A stretch of DNA of 64,000 nt from Osedax fenrisi (taxonomy: Eukaryota; Annelida; Polychaeta; Sabellida; Siboglinidae), in NCBI GenBank assembly GCA_964019155.1, contig OZ025241.1, positions 5,764,793-5,828,792 of the forward strand. The letters run 5' to 3'. Position numbers and translations under genes: made by a program. Under the pieces are notes generated by a model. The model worked only from the letters and a program-made list of their open reading frames with translations, made no database searches and had not been told where the DNA came from. Below are positions 12,485 to 24,532 of this stretch, piece by piece (position 1 is the stretch's first letter; every line of letters starts with the position of its first letter).

Positions 12485-13108
12485 GGGGAGAGAAGGGTAT
12501 TGTGGCCGATGCGGGTATTGTGGCCGATAACGATATTTCAAGAACCATTATAGTTATCAAAAAATGATATATACGAAAAATGTAGATAATTGAATTCCAA
12601 GAATGATAGTGTACATCATTTTTTATTTATATCAATATTAATTATTTATTTTTGATTAGAGAAAAAAAATCAAATAATCGTAATTTGTATCGAAAAAAAC
12701 GCTTGTAGCTGATATAAGTAAAACTAAATGGGATAACGATTAATTATTTTTATATTTAATATAAAAGTGCGTGTGTATCTTGATATCTGATACAATGTAT
12801 TTTATTTTCTAATTATAAAAATAGTAATTTGAATACATGACGCGATCCTAGTGGCTATTTCGAAACTATCGACCACAATACCCGCACTAGTGTATTTTAT
12901 CTCTATTTATACGGAACATTTTCTTTTTAATAAAATCAAATGATTTGAATACAAATAATTAAATGAGTAAATGTTGATAGCCATTTTTTAGAACAATATA
13001 TTGTAATTGTATATACACCTTATTGGATCATAATATCCAATATTAGTATGATATATTTTGTTTCTTGTAAGGTAATAAAAATATCGGCCATAATACCCTT
13101 CCCTCCCC
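12485..13108. mobile_element. MITE family B (TA-flanked, GGGG...CCCC termini, paired GTATTGTGGCCGAT repeats)
   Basis: 624 bp flanked by TA on each side. Left end GGGGAGAGAAGGGTATTGTG mirrors the right end (ATCGGCCATAATACCC then TTCCCTCCCC). The word GGGTATTGTGGCCGAT is repeated twice at the left end. Complementary forms occur at about 12867-12890 and at the right end. The layout matches family A although the sequence differs. No ORF. Confidence 0.75.
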
Positions 13109-14874
13109 TATGCATACAAATTATGTACAAATATTTATAATATTTCAAGTTTGGTGAGTTTTAAAAAGTGGTAGTTTTGTATATGTGTTCTTGCGAAAGT
13201 AGTTATTCACCTTAATGTATATACTTATGTAGGTGTTATATTAATTAATATACTAAATATACAAATATATGCATTAGCATGTTACAAATTAAATATATTA
13301 TCTTATGTAGAATTATATAATTAATATATTGAAAAATTATAAATATGAAATACATTAGCAAATATAGTAGAAATTTAAATAATGTATTATATGAGTAGAT
13401 TATACTTATTATAATATAAACTATATTACTACATAATTATATAGTATATAATAGTATATAATTAATATACTCTAAAATAATTATAATGTTACTCTATACC
13501 ATAAGTGTGAAAGTTATTAAATGAAGAAAAGTAGATTTATTATAATAATTAATATAAATTAAATTATGATATTAGATAGGTAGAAAACCAATAGGTCATT
13601 TGTTAAACATGGTTACGACTACCTAAATATACTTCTCATGGTATACACCATGTAGTATTGGAGGATTAGCGAGCACACCTCTATTTTAACAATACCTGTT
13701 ATGCGCCTTAAACTGGTAAACTATATACGCAATAATAATGATCCCATAATACAAACCCTCCTAAATAATAGTATATTAAGTGTAACCACTCACCATTTAT
13801 TAAGAACTGAATTAAATCACCTACAAACTTAAAGTTCCCTGATATGAATACCAAATTTTTGATGAGGTATATAATATTGTAATAAATTTAACATATACGA
13901 ATTACAAACTGTTTTTGTATGAATATATATAAGTATAATACGATATAGGTATATCTATAAATATATAGACATATAATGTATATAAGGGTAACTTTACGAT
14001 CGGGGGACATCTATGAATATATAGACATATAATGTATATAAGACTAACTTTACGAGCTAATGATAACGTATATACATTGCATAGAATATAAGAGTAACTT
14101 TATGGTCAACGAACATCTATAAATATATAGAGATAGTATGTAATAGTTACTTTAAGATCGGTAGACATCTATAAATATATAGACATAATGTATTATAGTA
14201 ACTTTACATTCGACGGACATCTATACATATATAGAGATATTATATAAGAGTAACTTTACGATTGGCGGATATCGATGTCAGTCGAATTTTTCCATTGATC
14301 GTAAAGTTCTCTTGATTCCAATAGACTTAGTATTTAAATATAATACAATATATTAATGATACATGTTATTTACAATTATTAACAATTTATAATACATAAT
14401 ATATTTACATATGTATTGTTTCGAATTATGAAATAAAATTGTATTAATTAAATATATAAATAATATCGATAGCGGGATCGCCGATCCAGGAAAAAAAGGA
14501 TCGGAACCCATCACTGTATATGGTAGAGTAAACGCATGTATTATTATTTTTTAAACCATATATAATTTAATTAGTAATTATTATAATTATAATTATAATG
14601 ATTATTATAATTATTATATAATAATGTTTGATATTAATTATCTAAATTATATAATAATTATAATATATAATTAGTATAACTACATAATATTTACTAACTA
14701 TTATGATATTATTATTATATTAACTAATAGTTAATATAATAATTTTACATTTTATTATTATTATTTTTTGCTGACTCGCAATTATGGTACCTGGTCAACA
14801 GCTTGGAGATTAATGCACAATTTGAACTCCCGTAAAATTGTTTATATGATTTAGTGAATTTATAATATTGTATG
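13109..14874. other. AT-rich spacer with a tandem repeat and a hAT-like terminus
   Basis: Holds the tandem array at 13945-14275 and, at 14461-14513, a segment ending GGAACCCATCACTG. On the other strand this reads CAGTGATGGGTTCC, a hAT-style terminus, but no matching partner end was identified. Otherwise no feature. Confidence 0.4.
13945..14275. repeat. degenerate tandem repeat, about 60-bp unit, five or six copies
   Basis: Each copy contains 'gacatctataaatatatag' followed by 'gtaactttacgatcg' or a variant. Copies differ by small indels. Confidence 0.75.
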
Positions 14875-15312
14875 CAAAGATTTTGCGAAGAAAAGATATA
14901 ACACTCCCTATGCATGCAACGTAATTTAGTAATATCCCCTGCCGCTGCTAACAGTAGTATCGAAATCACTGAAATAGATTTAGGTTCGGCTCTGTTTGCA
15001 TACATCAATTTTTTCATTGCTCTATTAAATTAGCTTTTACTTACTAAATATATACTTATAGCATTTAAAACATACATATCATATTTGTTTGTTATATATT
15101 AGTAATGAACACTTAGTTTTCATCATATAAATATTAATTTAAAGCATATTATTTAACATTTTAAAAGTGTATAGTTAAATAAGAATTTACATTATAAACA
15201 ACACATAGTTCCTAAAAGTAACCCGTTATAGGTGACACTGGGGTATTTTGTATACAAATTTGAATTACATGATTTCACGTAAGTGTTATATCTTTCCTTC
15301 AGAAAATCTTTG
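14875..15312. mobile_element. MITE family C, copy 1
   Basis: 438 bp with inverted ends CAAAGATTTTGCGAAG and the reverse of CTTCAGAAAATCTTTG, both followed inward by the AGTGTTATATCTTT block. The flanking 7-mers TTGTATG and GTGTATG differ at one base, consistent with an aged 7-bp target duplication. It is in opposite orientation to copy 2 at 16855. No ORF longer than expected by chance. Confidence 0.7.
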
Positions 15313-16854
15313 GTGTATGTTTGATTGTTAAAACATTAATATCTTTAGTTTTAGTTATTTTCACTTGTTTGGTTTGGTTGGGTTTAGTTTTAATATTGCT
15401 AGGTTTTTTTTAGCTGAATCCCGAGTGAGCCTATACAATACACATATATATATATATATATGTTAATGGTAAGCCATTGCATGTATGATAATCTATAAAT
15501 AGACATACGCTAATTATAATGGTTAATCATACGCTAATTATAATGGTCAATCATACGCTATTGTAAAATCACTAATTTGAATAATCAAGTTTGCCGGTAT
15601 TCAAATCGCGCATTAATCGCGAAGCTTTTGACCATAATCCGCAAATATTACAATGATATCATATCAATTTTAAATAAGATAACTACAGAAAACATAGTAA
15701 CAAAATAAATATATTACTCTTTATAATAGAGATTTAAAGATAATAACTTGGATACTAGATATATTTTGAAGTTTATTATATTGAGAATAACATGCATATA
15801 ATTATAATAATACACTGATTATTAATAATACTAAATGATCCTATTGATTAAAAGGTGAATTACCAAGCTATATTATAAATAAATATTTAAATATAAATAA
15901 ATAATACTTCTTATATTATACATTGTACAACGTACTCATAATTTTCGAGAACCGAAAAATTATTTAAATTACCGAACCGAAATCATTAAAAGTATTTAAT
16001 ATCTTCAAATACTATCAAATAACCACACTTTTAAGAACGAACCGAAGCGAAAAATGTATTTGATATTTGAGATAGATGATTTGAAATTTTAGGGCACTAA
16101 TAAATACAGATACCTATATTGTAAGATAAGATAATATGCATTATATTATTGTATACAAAAATAATCAATAAGTGGATAAATGTTGATGTATTTGAGAATA
16201 TTAATATATATATTAAATATTATATTATATATTAAATATTATATTATATATTAAATATTATATTATATATTAAATATTATATTATATATGAAATATATAA
16301 ATGTCCTCAAAAATTAGTAATTCCGATGTTAGTATTATATTTTAAATACTTGTTATTATTATGATAATCATATTAATAATGTTTAAAATCAGAGTTATAG
16401 CTGCAGATATTTAAAATAAACCCAAGCGAGCGCTTTAAATAACGAAAGTGATATATAGCTCACGAAATTGAGCATACATTTTATATCTTCATAAGTATTA
16501 TTTATTATAATAATATATTATTCATCTATATAATTATAATCTGTAATATATATAATAGAATATTATATATAACTCAGAAGGTGTAGCGAATTACTGGGTA
16601 GAAAAAGAGCAATGCTTATCTATTTCTACTCGGTTAATTATTCGCAAATGGAAAATAATAATACAAATATATGATAAAAATAATAGGCAATTTGATAACA
16701 TTATACAAAACTAAAAAAATATTAAAAATATAAAACCACATTTGATAAATATAATTTAAATAAAAGAATGAGTGATTCAACAAAATAACAATAATTTCAT
16801 ACCAATATATTATTTTTAATATATATAGATGTATATATATATATACATTATAAC
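15313..16854. other. AT-rich spacer between the two family C elements
   Basis: Contains a 27-bp near-tandem repeat ('cgctaattataatgg' units, 15505-15555), a relic rich in CCGAACCGAA words at 15945-16110, and a 22-bp tandem TATTAAATATTATATTATA array at about 16205-16290. No gene was seen. Confidence 0.5.
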
Positions 16855-17308
16855 CAAAGATTTTCCGAAGGAAAGATATAACACTTACGCGAAATCGTGT
16901 AATTCGAATTTGTATACAAAATACCCTGGTGCCACCTATAGCGGGTTACTTTTAGGAACTATGCGTTGTTTATAATGTAAATTCGTATTTAACTATACAC
17001 TTTTAAAATGTTAAATAATATGCTTTAAATTAATATTTATATGATGAAAACTAAGTGTTCATTACTAATATATAACAAACAAATATGATATGTATGTTTT
17101 AAATGCTATAAGTATATATTTAGTGAGTAAAAGCTAATTTATATTGCATGTAATTTAATAGAGCAATGAAAACATTGTTGTATGCAAACAGAGCCGAACC
17201 TAAATCTATTTCAGTGATTTCGATACTACTGCTAGCAGCGGTTGGGGCTATTACTAAATTACGTTGCATGCATAGGGAGTGTTATATCTTTGCTTCGCAA
17301 AATCTTTG
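16855..17308. mobile_element. MITE family C, copy 2, with perfect 7-bp target duplication
   Basis: 454 bp, ends CAAAGATTTTCCGAAG and (reversed) CAAAGATTTTGCGAAG. Flanked by TTATAAC at 16848-16854 and 17309-17315, identical. Inverted relative to copy 1 and closely similar to it along its length. The 61-90 residue frames that run through both copies have no recognisable domain and are probably chance. Confidence 0.8.
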
Positions 17309-17316
17309 TTATAACT

Positions 17317-17395
17317 GCCTGTGTGGCTCAGTGGCTAAGGCGTCAGACACACAAGCAGTAGGACATGGGTTCGAGCCTCGTCCGGACCATTAATT
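17317..17395 (+). repeat. tRNA-derived SINE-like body
   Basis: Contains an A-box-like TGGCTCAGTGG and, about 45 bases on, a B-box-like GGTTCGAGCC, the internal RNA polymerase III promoter of tRNAs. Acceptor and anticodon stems do not pair well enough for a functional tRNA, so a tRNA pseudogene or a SINE head is more likely. The flanking TTATAAC belongs to the neighbouring MITE. Confidence 0.55.
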
Positions 17396-17599
17396 AATTT
17401 TATAAAATGGGTCTTAAAATATTATTTAGAAGTGATCTTATATAATTGTGTATAAATAAATGATCTGCTCTCGTTAAAACACTGGATGCCTTAACATGAG
17501 AGCGGCTTCGAAGGGACATTAGAGCCATACATATATGCATATATGCATAACCATGGTTATAAGTGAAAACTTCATCTAAGTTCTGGATGGGATGAAAGG

Positions 17600-17680
17600 A
17601 CTCCACCAAATAAAAATAACAATAACAATAACATATATAGTATATATGTTATTGTTATTGTTATTTTTATTTGGTGGAGT
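17600..17680. repeat. perfect 81-bp palindrome (40-bp arms, 1-base centre)
   Basis: Arms run ACTCCACCAAATAAAAATAA... and its exact complement. RNA from either strand would form a 40-bp hairpin. A single half arm (GAAAGGACTTCACCAAATAA) recurs at about 21726-21756, so this is a dispersed sequence rather than a chance inversion. Confidence 0.85.
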
Positions 17681-17689
17681 ATATATATT

Positions 17690-17790
17690 ATATACATACA
17701 TATATAAATACACATATACATACATACACATACACAAACATACATACACGCATACATACATGCATAAACACATACATATACACACATATG
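17690..17790. repeat. CATA/CACA-type imperfect microsatellite
   Basis: Runs of acatacatacacatacac and variants. The four overlapping short frames in this stretch are products of the repeat. Confidence 0.8.
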
Positions 17791-18160
17791 TATATGAAAT
17801 TAAATATGTCACTATTATCACTATATAAGTTATATGAAATTCATATAAATAAATAGATATTGATGAATAAATATTAACAAAAATAATTAAAAGTAAAATA
17901 TAATATATTCTAAAGTGAGTAAATGCCAAATGGAATATTTCTATATAATAGTAAAATACTCTTCAAAACACTCTTCTTTCTTAAGTCTTTCAAATATGTA
18001 CATTATAAAGAAAGTAATAAAATAAATAAATAATAAAAAATGTCCATTCCCGGGTAATTACTACATCATGTTTAAAATAAATTAAAGCAAATAAAATATA
18101 ATAAAAATGATTAAGTATAAAGTAACTAAAATATTTAAAAATATATATTTATTTATATAT
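17791..18160. other. AT-rich spacer, nothing recognised
   Basis: No ORF, RNA gene or inverted repeat. Confidence 0.5.
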
Positions 18161-18365
18161 TAGTGCAATCGAACTTCGAACTTCAAAAATTATACTCAAG
18201 CATTTAGAACTGATACTGATACTCAAATAATTATAAAATTTCGAACTCAGACTCAAATTAATACTTTACTATTTCGAACTAATACTATACCGATACTCTA
18301 ATAGTATACTATAGGTTTCGATACTCTATAGGTTCTATACCCTATAGGGTTCGATTGCAACACTA
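18161..18365. mobile_element. short MITE D with TAGTG-CAATCGAAC termini
   Basis: About 205 bp. Left end TAGTGCAATCGAAC mirrors right end GTTCGATTGCAACACTA apart from two inserted bases. The interior is made of degenerate GAACT/ATACT words. Terminal TAGTG resembles hAT-type MITEs, but no clear 8-bp target duplication was seen. Confidence 0.5.
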
Positions 18366-18968
18366 ATACATATATTATATATATTATATAATATATATAT
18401 ATATATATTACCTATAAACATGTATATGATATTAAATTATATCTATCATAAATTTTACGTAATCAATATATTATATATAACATTTCGTTAAAACAATAAA
18501 ATTACAGGCATATAAAGTCTGCAACGTATATATATATAATATAACACACCTATGTTTGCATAGGGAAGCCTGTTTTGTAACGCTCTACTTCCAATACCTC
18601 CTATAACCTCAGGCCCGAACACTGAATTAATATGGCGTAGAATCAGGCCGATGATTTTAAAATAAACCCGCCTTTTTAATGTAAATAAACAAAATATTAT
18701 ACTAGATTATCATTTTTATGGATTAATATTGTGCATATCGCTATATATTAATATATATACTTTGCTCATAGTTTGTAAATATTATATGCTTAAAAAATTA
18801 TAAGTTGAAAACATTCAATATCAACGAAATAACGACTTTTATTATACTATTATTCTGAAATATTAATAAAATTAATTTATATTTAAAAAATATTTTAATA
18901 AATCATCACGTTTAAGTATTTAAATTAATGGTATAACTATTTTAATATAACTATATAATATATGCATA

Positions 18969-19608
18969 CTTTATTTTAACCTTTAACTTTATTATAATAG
19001 TACGAACATTATATTTTAACTTTATTACATCTGTTCGGTTGCTTTATGTTAACCTTTAACTTTATTATAATAGTACTAACATTATATTTTAACTTTATTA
19101 CATCTGTTCGGTTGCTTTATTTTAACCTTTAACTTTATTATAATAGTAAGAAAATTATATTTTAACTTTATTACATCTGTTCGGTTGCTTTATTTTAACC
19201 TTTAACTTTATTATAATAGTACGAACATTATATTTTAACTTTATTACATCTGTTCGGTTGCTTTATTTTAACCTTTAACTTTATTATAATAGTACAAACA
19301 TTATATTTTAACTTTATACATCTGTTCGGTTGCTTTATTTTAACCTTTAACTTTATTATAATAGTACGAACATTATATTTTAACTTTATTACATCTGTTC
19401 GGTTGCTTTATTTTAACCTTTAACTTTATTATAATAGTACGAACATTATATTTTAACTTTATTACATCTGTTCGGTTGCTTTATTTTAACCTTTAACTTT
19501 ATTATAATAGTACAAACATTATATTTTAACTTTATTACATCTGTTCGGTTGCTTTATTTTAACCTTTAACTTTATTATAATAGTACGAACATTATATTTT
19601 AACTTTAT
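18969..19608. repeat. 73-bp tandem array, about 8.8 copies
   Basis: Unit includes 'catctgttcggttgcttta' and 'aacctttaactttattataa'. Copies differ at only a few positions (for example gtacgaac, gtacaaac, gtaagaaa), so the array is recently homogenised. It lies inside element E. Confidence 0.95.
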
Positions 19609-19987
19609 ACTCTATTATATTTTTAAGATTATACTTTTTATATTTTTAAGATTTCACTATATTATAATAATACGATAACTATATATTAATAATCTAAGGT
19701 ATCTAAAAAATAATACTAAGTATCATCTAAGATTGTATTTGGATTTTGAAAATACTGTAGTTTTAAAATAAATAACTATATTAGTCAATTTGCTAAAATA
19801 TTATTACATACATTATGTAAAATTATGTTACTTCATAAATAAATTAAAAGTTACTGATTGTAATTAGGAATTTATAATAGTTTAAACCCACTCTTAAAAC
19901 ATACACACCCATATATATATAATATTATTTAATTATTCAAATAAAGGACATACATAATTCTATATATTTGATATTATATTATAGTTA

Positions 19988-20098
19988 TACCAGAATTTGT
20001 TGTGAGAATATGAAAAATGTCATTTATAAAAGTTATTCAACGTATTATAAATAACATAATGTTAAACCTTTTTCATATTCTCATAATAATTCTGGTAC
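19988..20098. repeat. inverted repeat, about 32-bp arms
   Basis: Left arm 'taccagaatttgttgtgaga' pairs with the right arm ending 'ataataattctggta', with a few mismatches and a loop of about 45 bases. Inside element E. Confidence 0.7.
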
Positions 20099-20111
20099 AA
20101 TATTCAAAGTA

Positions 20112-20143
<32 letters not shown>

Positions 20144-20818
20144 GATATCAAATATCATAATTTCGTTGATAAGGTATATATTTAATAGATATTTTCTAAA
20201 TGCAGAACATATATTGACTTAATACTTCTATATATATATATATTAATATATAGTTATATACTTAATGTAAATCCTTTTAAAATTATGATTTATTATAATT
20301 ATTTTTTAATATTTTAATAACATTTGTATTATAACGTAATTTTGTTTACAAATAATTGATCACCACGGAACTATTTTAAATAATGTTGGGGCTTTAGATT
20401 GTAGGATGCATTTATATATGTTTATTTACTATATGTGCAAAATAGCGTTAATATTTATAAATATTATATTGGAATAAATCTGTTAAAATAAATTTAAATA
20501 AATATTTTTAAAAATAGGTCAAATGTAACCAATTATCATAGAGAAATACATTATTGACCAATCAGAATAGTGAAAATAATTTAAAATACTAAAATAGATC
20601 TGTTATTAAAGTCTATATTATTGCATTTTAACGATATATTGTATCATTATCTAATTATAATAATGATAATTGCTATTCATTAATTATATATAAATGTATA
20701 TTAATATAAAAAAAGACGTATAAAAGAAGTAATAAATGAAGACAAAAACGGGCCTCTTTGTTTTAAAATTAATATTTGTTGTATTCAGTGTTCGGGCCTG
20801 AGGTTATAGGAGGTATTG

Positions 20819-21036
20819 CTACTTCACACGTACTAATTACGTAATATATTGTGTTACAGATAAATATACATAGGTATTATCCCTATTGAAATTATAATAA
20901 CCCATTATAATATATATGATATATTATGTTTATATAAGAAATTAAATTATGCTATACATAAACTATATGCATTATTATAATGATTATAGTTGTAATGACA
21001 GGTAAGCTTTATATATTAGTGAACAATATTTTTAAT

Positions 21037-21101
<65 letters not shown>

Positions 21102-22492
21102 CATAATGTATATTATATACAGCTATATAGATTTAATTATATTTTTTATTAAATCATATCAATGAGTTAATAAATTTTATGATTTAATTTATTTACAAAT
21201 TAATTAGAAGATGATAGAAAGTAGGTATAAATCATAGAATTTGTATAGTTATATTGAAAATTTCATCACGATTTTTTGTAATGAAAGATAAATAATTATA
21301 TAATATAATATTTTATAAAATATAAATGGATTTATATAACATTTAGTAAAAAATTAACGTAGCTCGCCCTCTTAATAAAATATACTTATGTGTATATATA
21401 TTAACACGCAATTGTGTGATTCACAATGATATGCGTGAACGTATGATATATGTATGTTCACATATAAATATATTGATATATATATATATTTGTTTTATTT
21501 TTGTTAATATCATAATATATATATGCAGCATATGTATGTTACTCGTAGATAATATTGTAGTGTGTGCAATCACGCATAACAGATTTACTTAAGTGACATA
21601 TATTTATTAGTTGATCGGCCCTTATATATTAGTAGGACTGTCCAACTTTAACTCTTAAATATATAGGCGGCCTTCTTCACCTGTATCCTAATAATATATA
21701 TATATATATAATGCGCTATATATATGAAAGGACTTCACCAAATAAAAATAACAATAATATTTTGTAAAAATATATTTATAATATTTATCTATAATTAAAT
21801 AATGTATAATAAACAAATCATAATAGTATAATAAATATCCAATATAATGTATAAACAAATATTATCATAAATATGTAAATTGAATTTGTAACCATTAAAT
21901 TGTAATTTGTTTTTATCTAGGTCAAATATAAATTAAAATTTAAACATAAGATACGCACATATAGAAAATAATGAGCTTCATTGGTATATAAAATGTGAAG
22001 TCATTTTAATACAATAATTAAAATATGTAATAATATATTAATTAAAAATGAATATTGGCGGCAAGCAAAATTGTAAATAAATATGTTTTTTTTTGTTATT
22101 TTAGAATTATAATTAAACTTTTAAATTACATAGATTTTATTTCACTGATTTCATTATTTCAATTATGTATATTATAATATATAATATATAATAATTAAAC
22201 TATGTAATAATAGAATTATTACAAGCACATTGTTACGATAAAAATTGAAATTAAATAATTTTCAAAATTATTTTGTATATTAGATTTATAATTAAACTTT
22301 TAAATTTGTATAGATTACTATAATATATTTGACTAATTTCATTAATACATATGTAGTTGGTTATAAATTAGTAATTATAATATTTACGCACCTTAAAATT
22401 GTTATGTAAATAATAATATTTAATAAGATCAATAAAATCCTTGGAATAAATCCAAAGGAATAAAATGTTAAAACCCTGGGGTTAAAACAGGG
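20819..22492. other. AT-rich spacer with a (TA)n tract
   Basis: (TA)n at about 21040-21099. A half copy of the 17600 palindrome arm lies at 21726-21756. No gene seen. Confidence 0.5.
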
Positions 22493-22815
22493 ATGTTTAA
22501 AATGATTTATACGCGATAAGGGCGGCCAATCAAAATGAATCAACATATATTTAAAAAACTAGACCGCAGGCAAGGAGTAATGTAAAAAGTAAAATGTCCT
22601 TTGCCTTAAACTGTCAATCACAATATCATATAATAAAATACGAAGATGATTTATGAGTGTAATACTAATTGTGTATATTACACATATGTATACATTTTTA
22701 TTATAATTCATATATACAATTACATAGAGATATATTATTGGATTGTAGATAGTATCTACACTAGATACTATATAATATAGTATATTTGTATACACATATG
22801 TGGGTTTATACTGTA

Positions 22816-23316
22816 TATAGGGACACATATTATTGGAACCAACGCCGTCATGCTTCACTGCACTCGTTCAACGAGTCGTTGTAATATAGTTATCCTTTAT
22901 GGTTTATACCCAATTTCGGAACGCTTTTACCAAATGTACCCAGTGCGGGCGGCTATTATATAATAGGGGAGGAGCTATAGAATACGAATATGCATACGCA
23001 ATTTCTGCGGGAGCAAGTTATACCCGCGCATTTATTTGATACATAATTATGATTCATATTATATGAATCATACTTATAAATGGAAATTATAGAAAGGACA
23101 TAAGTCATTGATTATAGTATAGCGTGCATATATGTATATATATATATATATGTAAATATATCTGTATATATTATAACTAAATACGATATCAATAAAGTTC
23201 ATTACAGCCTGTTTAATGGCAAGTATAAATAATATATAATATATATATATGATAATATACCGCAATGATGAGAAAACTGTTATAATAATGGTCTTATAAA
23301 TCAATTTGTTCGAAAA
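22816..23316. other. interior of element F, unassigned
   Basis: A moderately GC-richer patch at 22850-23030 and a short TA tract near 23130. No ORF with a recognisable domain. Confidence 0.4.
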
Positions 23317-23356
23317 TTGTTAGTTTTTAATTTATCCAAAATTAGAATTAGAATAT

Positions 23357-23704
23357 TTTACTTAATTGTAATGCGAATATTGTACGTATATAGGAGTTTT
23401 ATAGAGTTTATGAAATACTGTTTAATTTCAAGTAGAATCAATATATTATATGTATATAATAATATAATACAACAATACGTAAATTATTATAGTAATGGTC
23501 TTATACGTTATTTTCCTAAAATTAATTTTCGAAAATATTATAAATATTAAGTTTGAAATTACTTTAACTATAATGCGAATATTTTACGTACATAGGAGTT
23601 TTATATAGTTTATGAAAGACTGTTTAATTTCAAGTATAATCAATATATTATATGTATATAATAATATAACACAACGATACGTAAATTCTTATAGTAATGG
23701 AACT
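23357..23704. repeat. diverged tandem duplication, about 213-bp spacing, two copies
   Basis: Both copies carry 'cataggagttttata' or its variant, then 'ctgtttaatttcaagta' and 'gtatataataatata'. The 77-residue frame crossing the first copy is not kept in the second. Confidence 0.7.
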
Positions 23705-23981
23705 AATTTTTTTTCTAAAATTAATTAATTATTTTCGATCATATATTCATAATAGTATTAAGTTAAATGTCATACAAATATAATAACATAACACAATTAT
23801 AGGTAAACTGTTGTATTACGAATTATAATAGAAATCAAAATAAATTTTTTTTCTAAAATTAATTAATTATTTTCGATCATATATTCATAATAGTATTAAG
23901 TTAAATGTCATACAAATATAATAACATAACACAATTATAGGTAAACTGTTGTATTACGAATTATAATAGAAATCAAAATAA
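23705..23981. repeat. 138-bp tandem duplication
   Basis: Two almost identical copies, each starting with TTTTCTAAAATTAATTAATT and ending GAAATCAAAATAAA. Confidence 0.9.
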
Positions 23982-24084
23982 ATATTAGTAATTATTAATT
24001 ATTAATTATCTATATTCTGATTTACTTTATAATTAAATCTTAATATTTACTCTATTATTAAATATATTCATAATATATAATAAG

Positions 24085-24180
24085 ACAATTAGCCGATCGG
24101 CTAACTCGAGTTATCTAGAGTGGTGTGTTATTAATTTATTTTTGGCCGAATGTCTGGGTTCGACTCCCCATCACGGTACA
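24085..24180 (+). repeat. tRNA-like SINE fragment
   Basis: A perfect B-box GGTTCGACTCC is followed by CCATCACGGTACA and a T-run that could end a polymerase III transcript. The A-box side is weak and interrupted. Better read as a degraded tRNA-derived SINE than as a tRNA gene. Confidence 0.4.
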
Positions 24181-24279
24181 TTTTTTTATTTTTTTATAAC
24201 ATATAATTATTTTTTTAATATAGATATATAATATATGTTAATATATAATACTATATTATTCGGTATAGGACCATAATAG

Positions 24280-24317
24280 CAAGACCTCCTATAACCTCGA
24301 GGTTATAGGAGGTCTTG
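24280..24317. mobile_element. 38-bp perfect palindrome with 7-bp target duplication (terminal repeat of element E joined head to head)
   Basis: Nineteen-base arms CAAGACCTCCTATAACCTC and its exact complement, flanked by ATAATAG at 24273-24279 and 24318-24324. The arm matches the end of element E (CAATACCTCCTATAACCTC) at all but one base. It behaves like a transposed unit made of nothing but two termini. Confidence 0.7.
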
Positions 24318-24374
24318 ATAATAGTAACCAAACAGCAATAGCAAGGACAACCTTGATTTAATATAAGAATACAA

Positions 24375-24532
24375 AATACATACCCGGTTTCAATAATGAA
24401 TTCCCGGTTTAATTTATCTAAAACCCGGGAAATTTGAACTGAAACATTTTTGTCTTTATAAAAACCCGTGAATTTACGGGTATACTAATACCCGGGAGAA
24501 CCGGGTTTTCGGGTACCCGTTTACATCCCTAG
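24375..24532. repeat. ACCCGGG-rich relic
   Basis: Repeated ACCCGG/CCCGGT words ending in 'gggtacccgtttacatccct', reminiscent of the sub-terminal part of hAT-type elements. Only one end is recognisable. Lies inside element F, against its right arm. Confidence 0.4.

Larger units (their letters stand above)
18592..20818. mobile_element. 2.2-kb inverted-terminal element E, 7-bp target duplication
   Basis: Ends CAATACCTCCTATAACCTCA... and its complement share about 34 bp, reading on into GGCCCGAACACTGAA. Flanked by CTACTTC at 18585-18591 and 20819-20825, identical. The interior holds the 73-bp tandem array (18969-19608), an imperfect hairpin (19988-20098), and no coding frame. The 7-bp duplication and CAA...TTG ends match MITE family C, suggesting the same type of transposase; that link is inference. 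Confidence 0.75.

Noticed and set aside
11899..13240. Outer MITE enclosing family B (AACACTACCTACATAA versus a similar inverted word near 13225)
   Set aside because: The match is short and gapped, and no target duplication was seen.
15945..16110. Complete hAT-type element
   Set aside because: Repeated CCGAACCGAA words look like hAT subterminal sequence, but no paired ends or target duplication were found. The same applies to 10786-10885 and 14461-14513.
14745..17393. 90- and 75-residue frames sharing the string NRAEPKSISVISILLLAA
   Set aside because: They share sequence because they lie in two copies of the same MITE; neither frame is bounded by the element in a sensible way and no domain is seen.
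17317..17395. Functional tRNA gene
   Set aside because: A- and B-box words are present, but acceptor and anticodon stems do not pair, so only a tRNA-derived repeat is supported.
22559..22858. 99-residue minus-strand ORF
   Set aside because: Lies across the left arm of element F; the matching right-arm sequence does not keep the frame, and composition is AT-driven.
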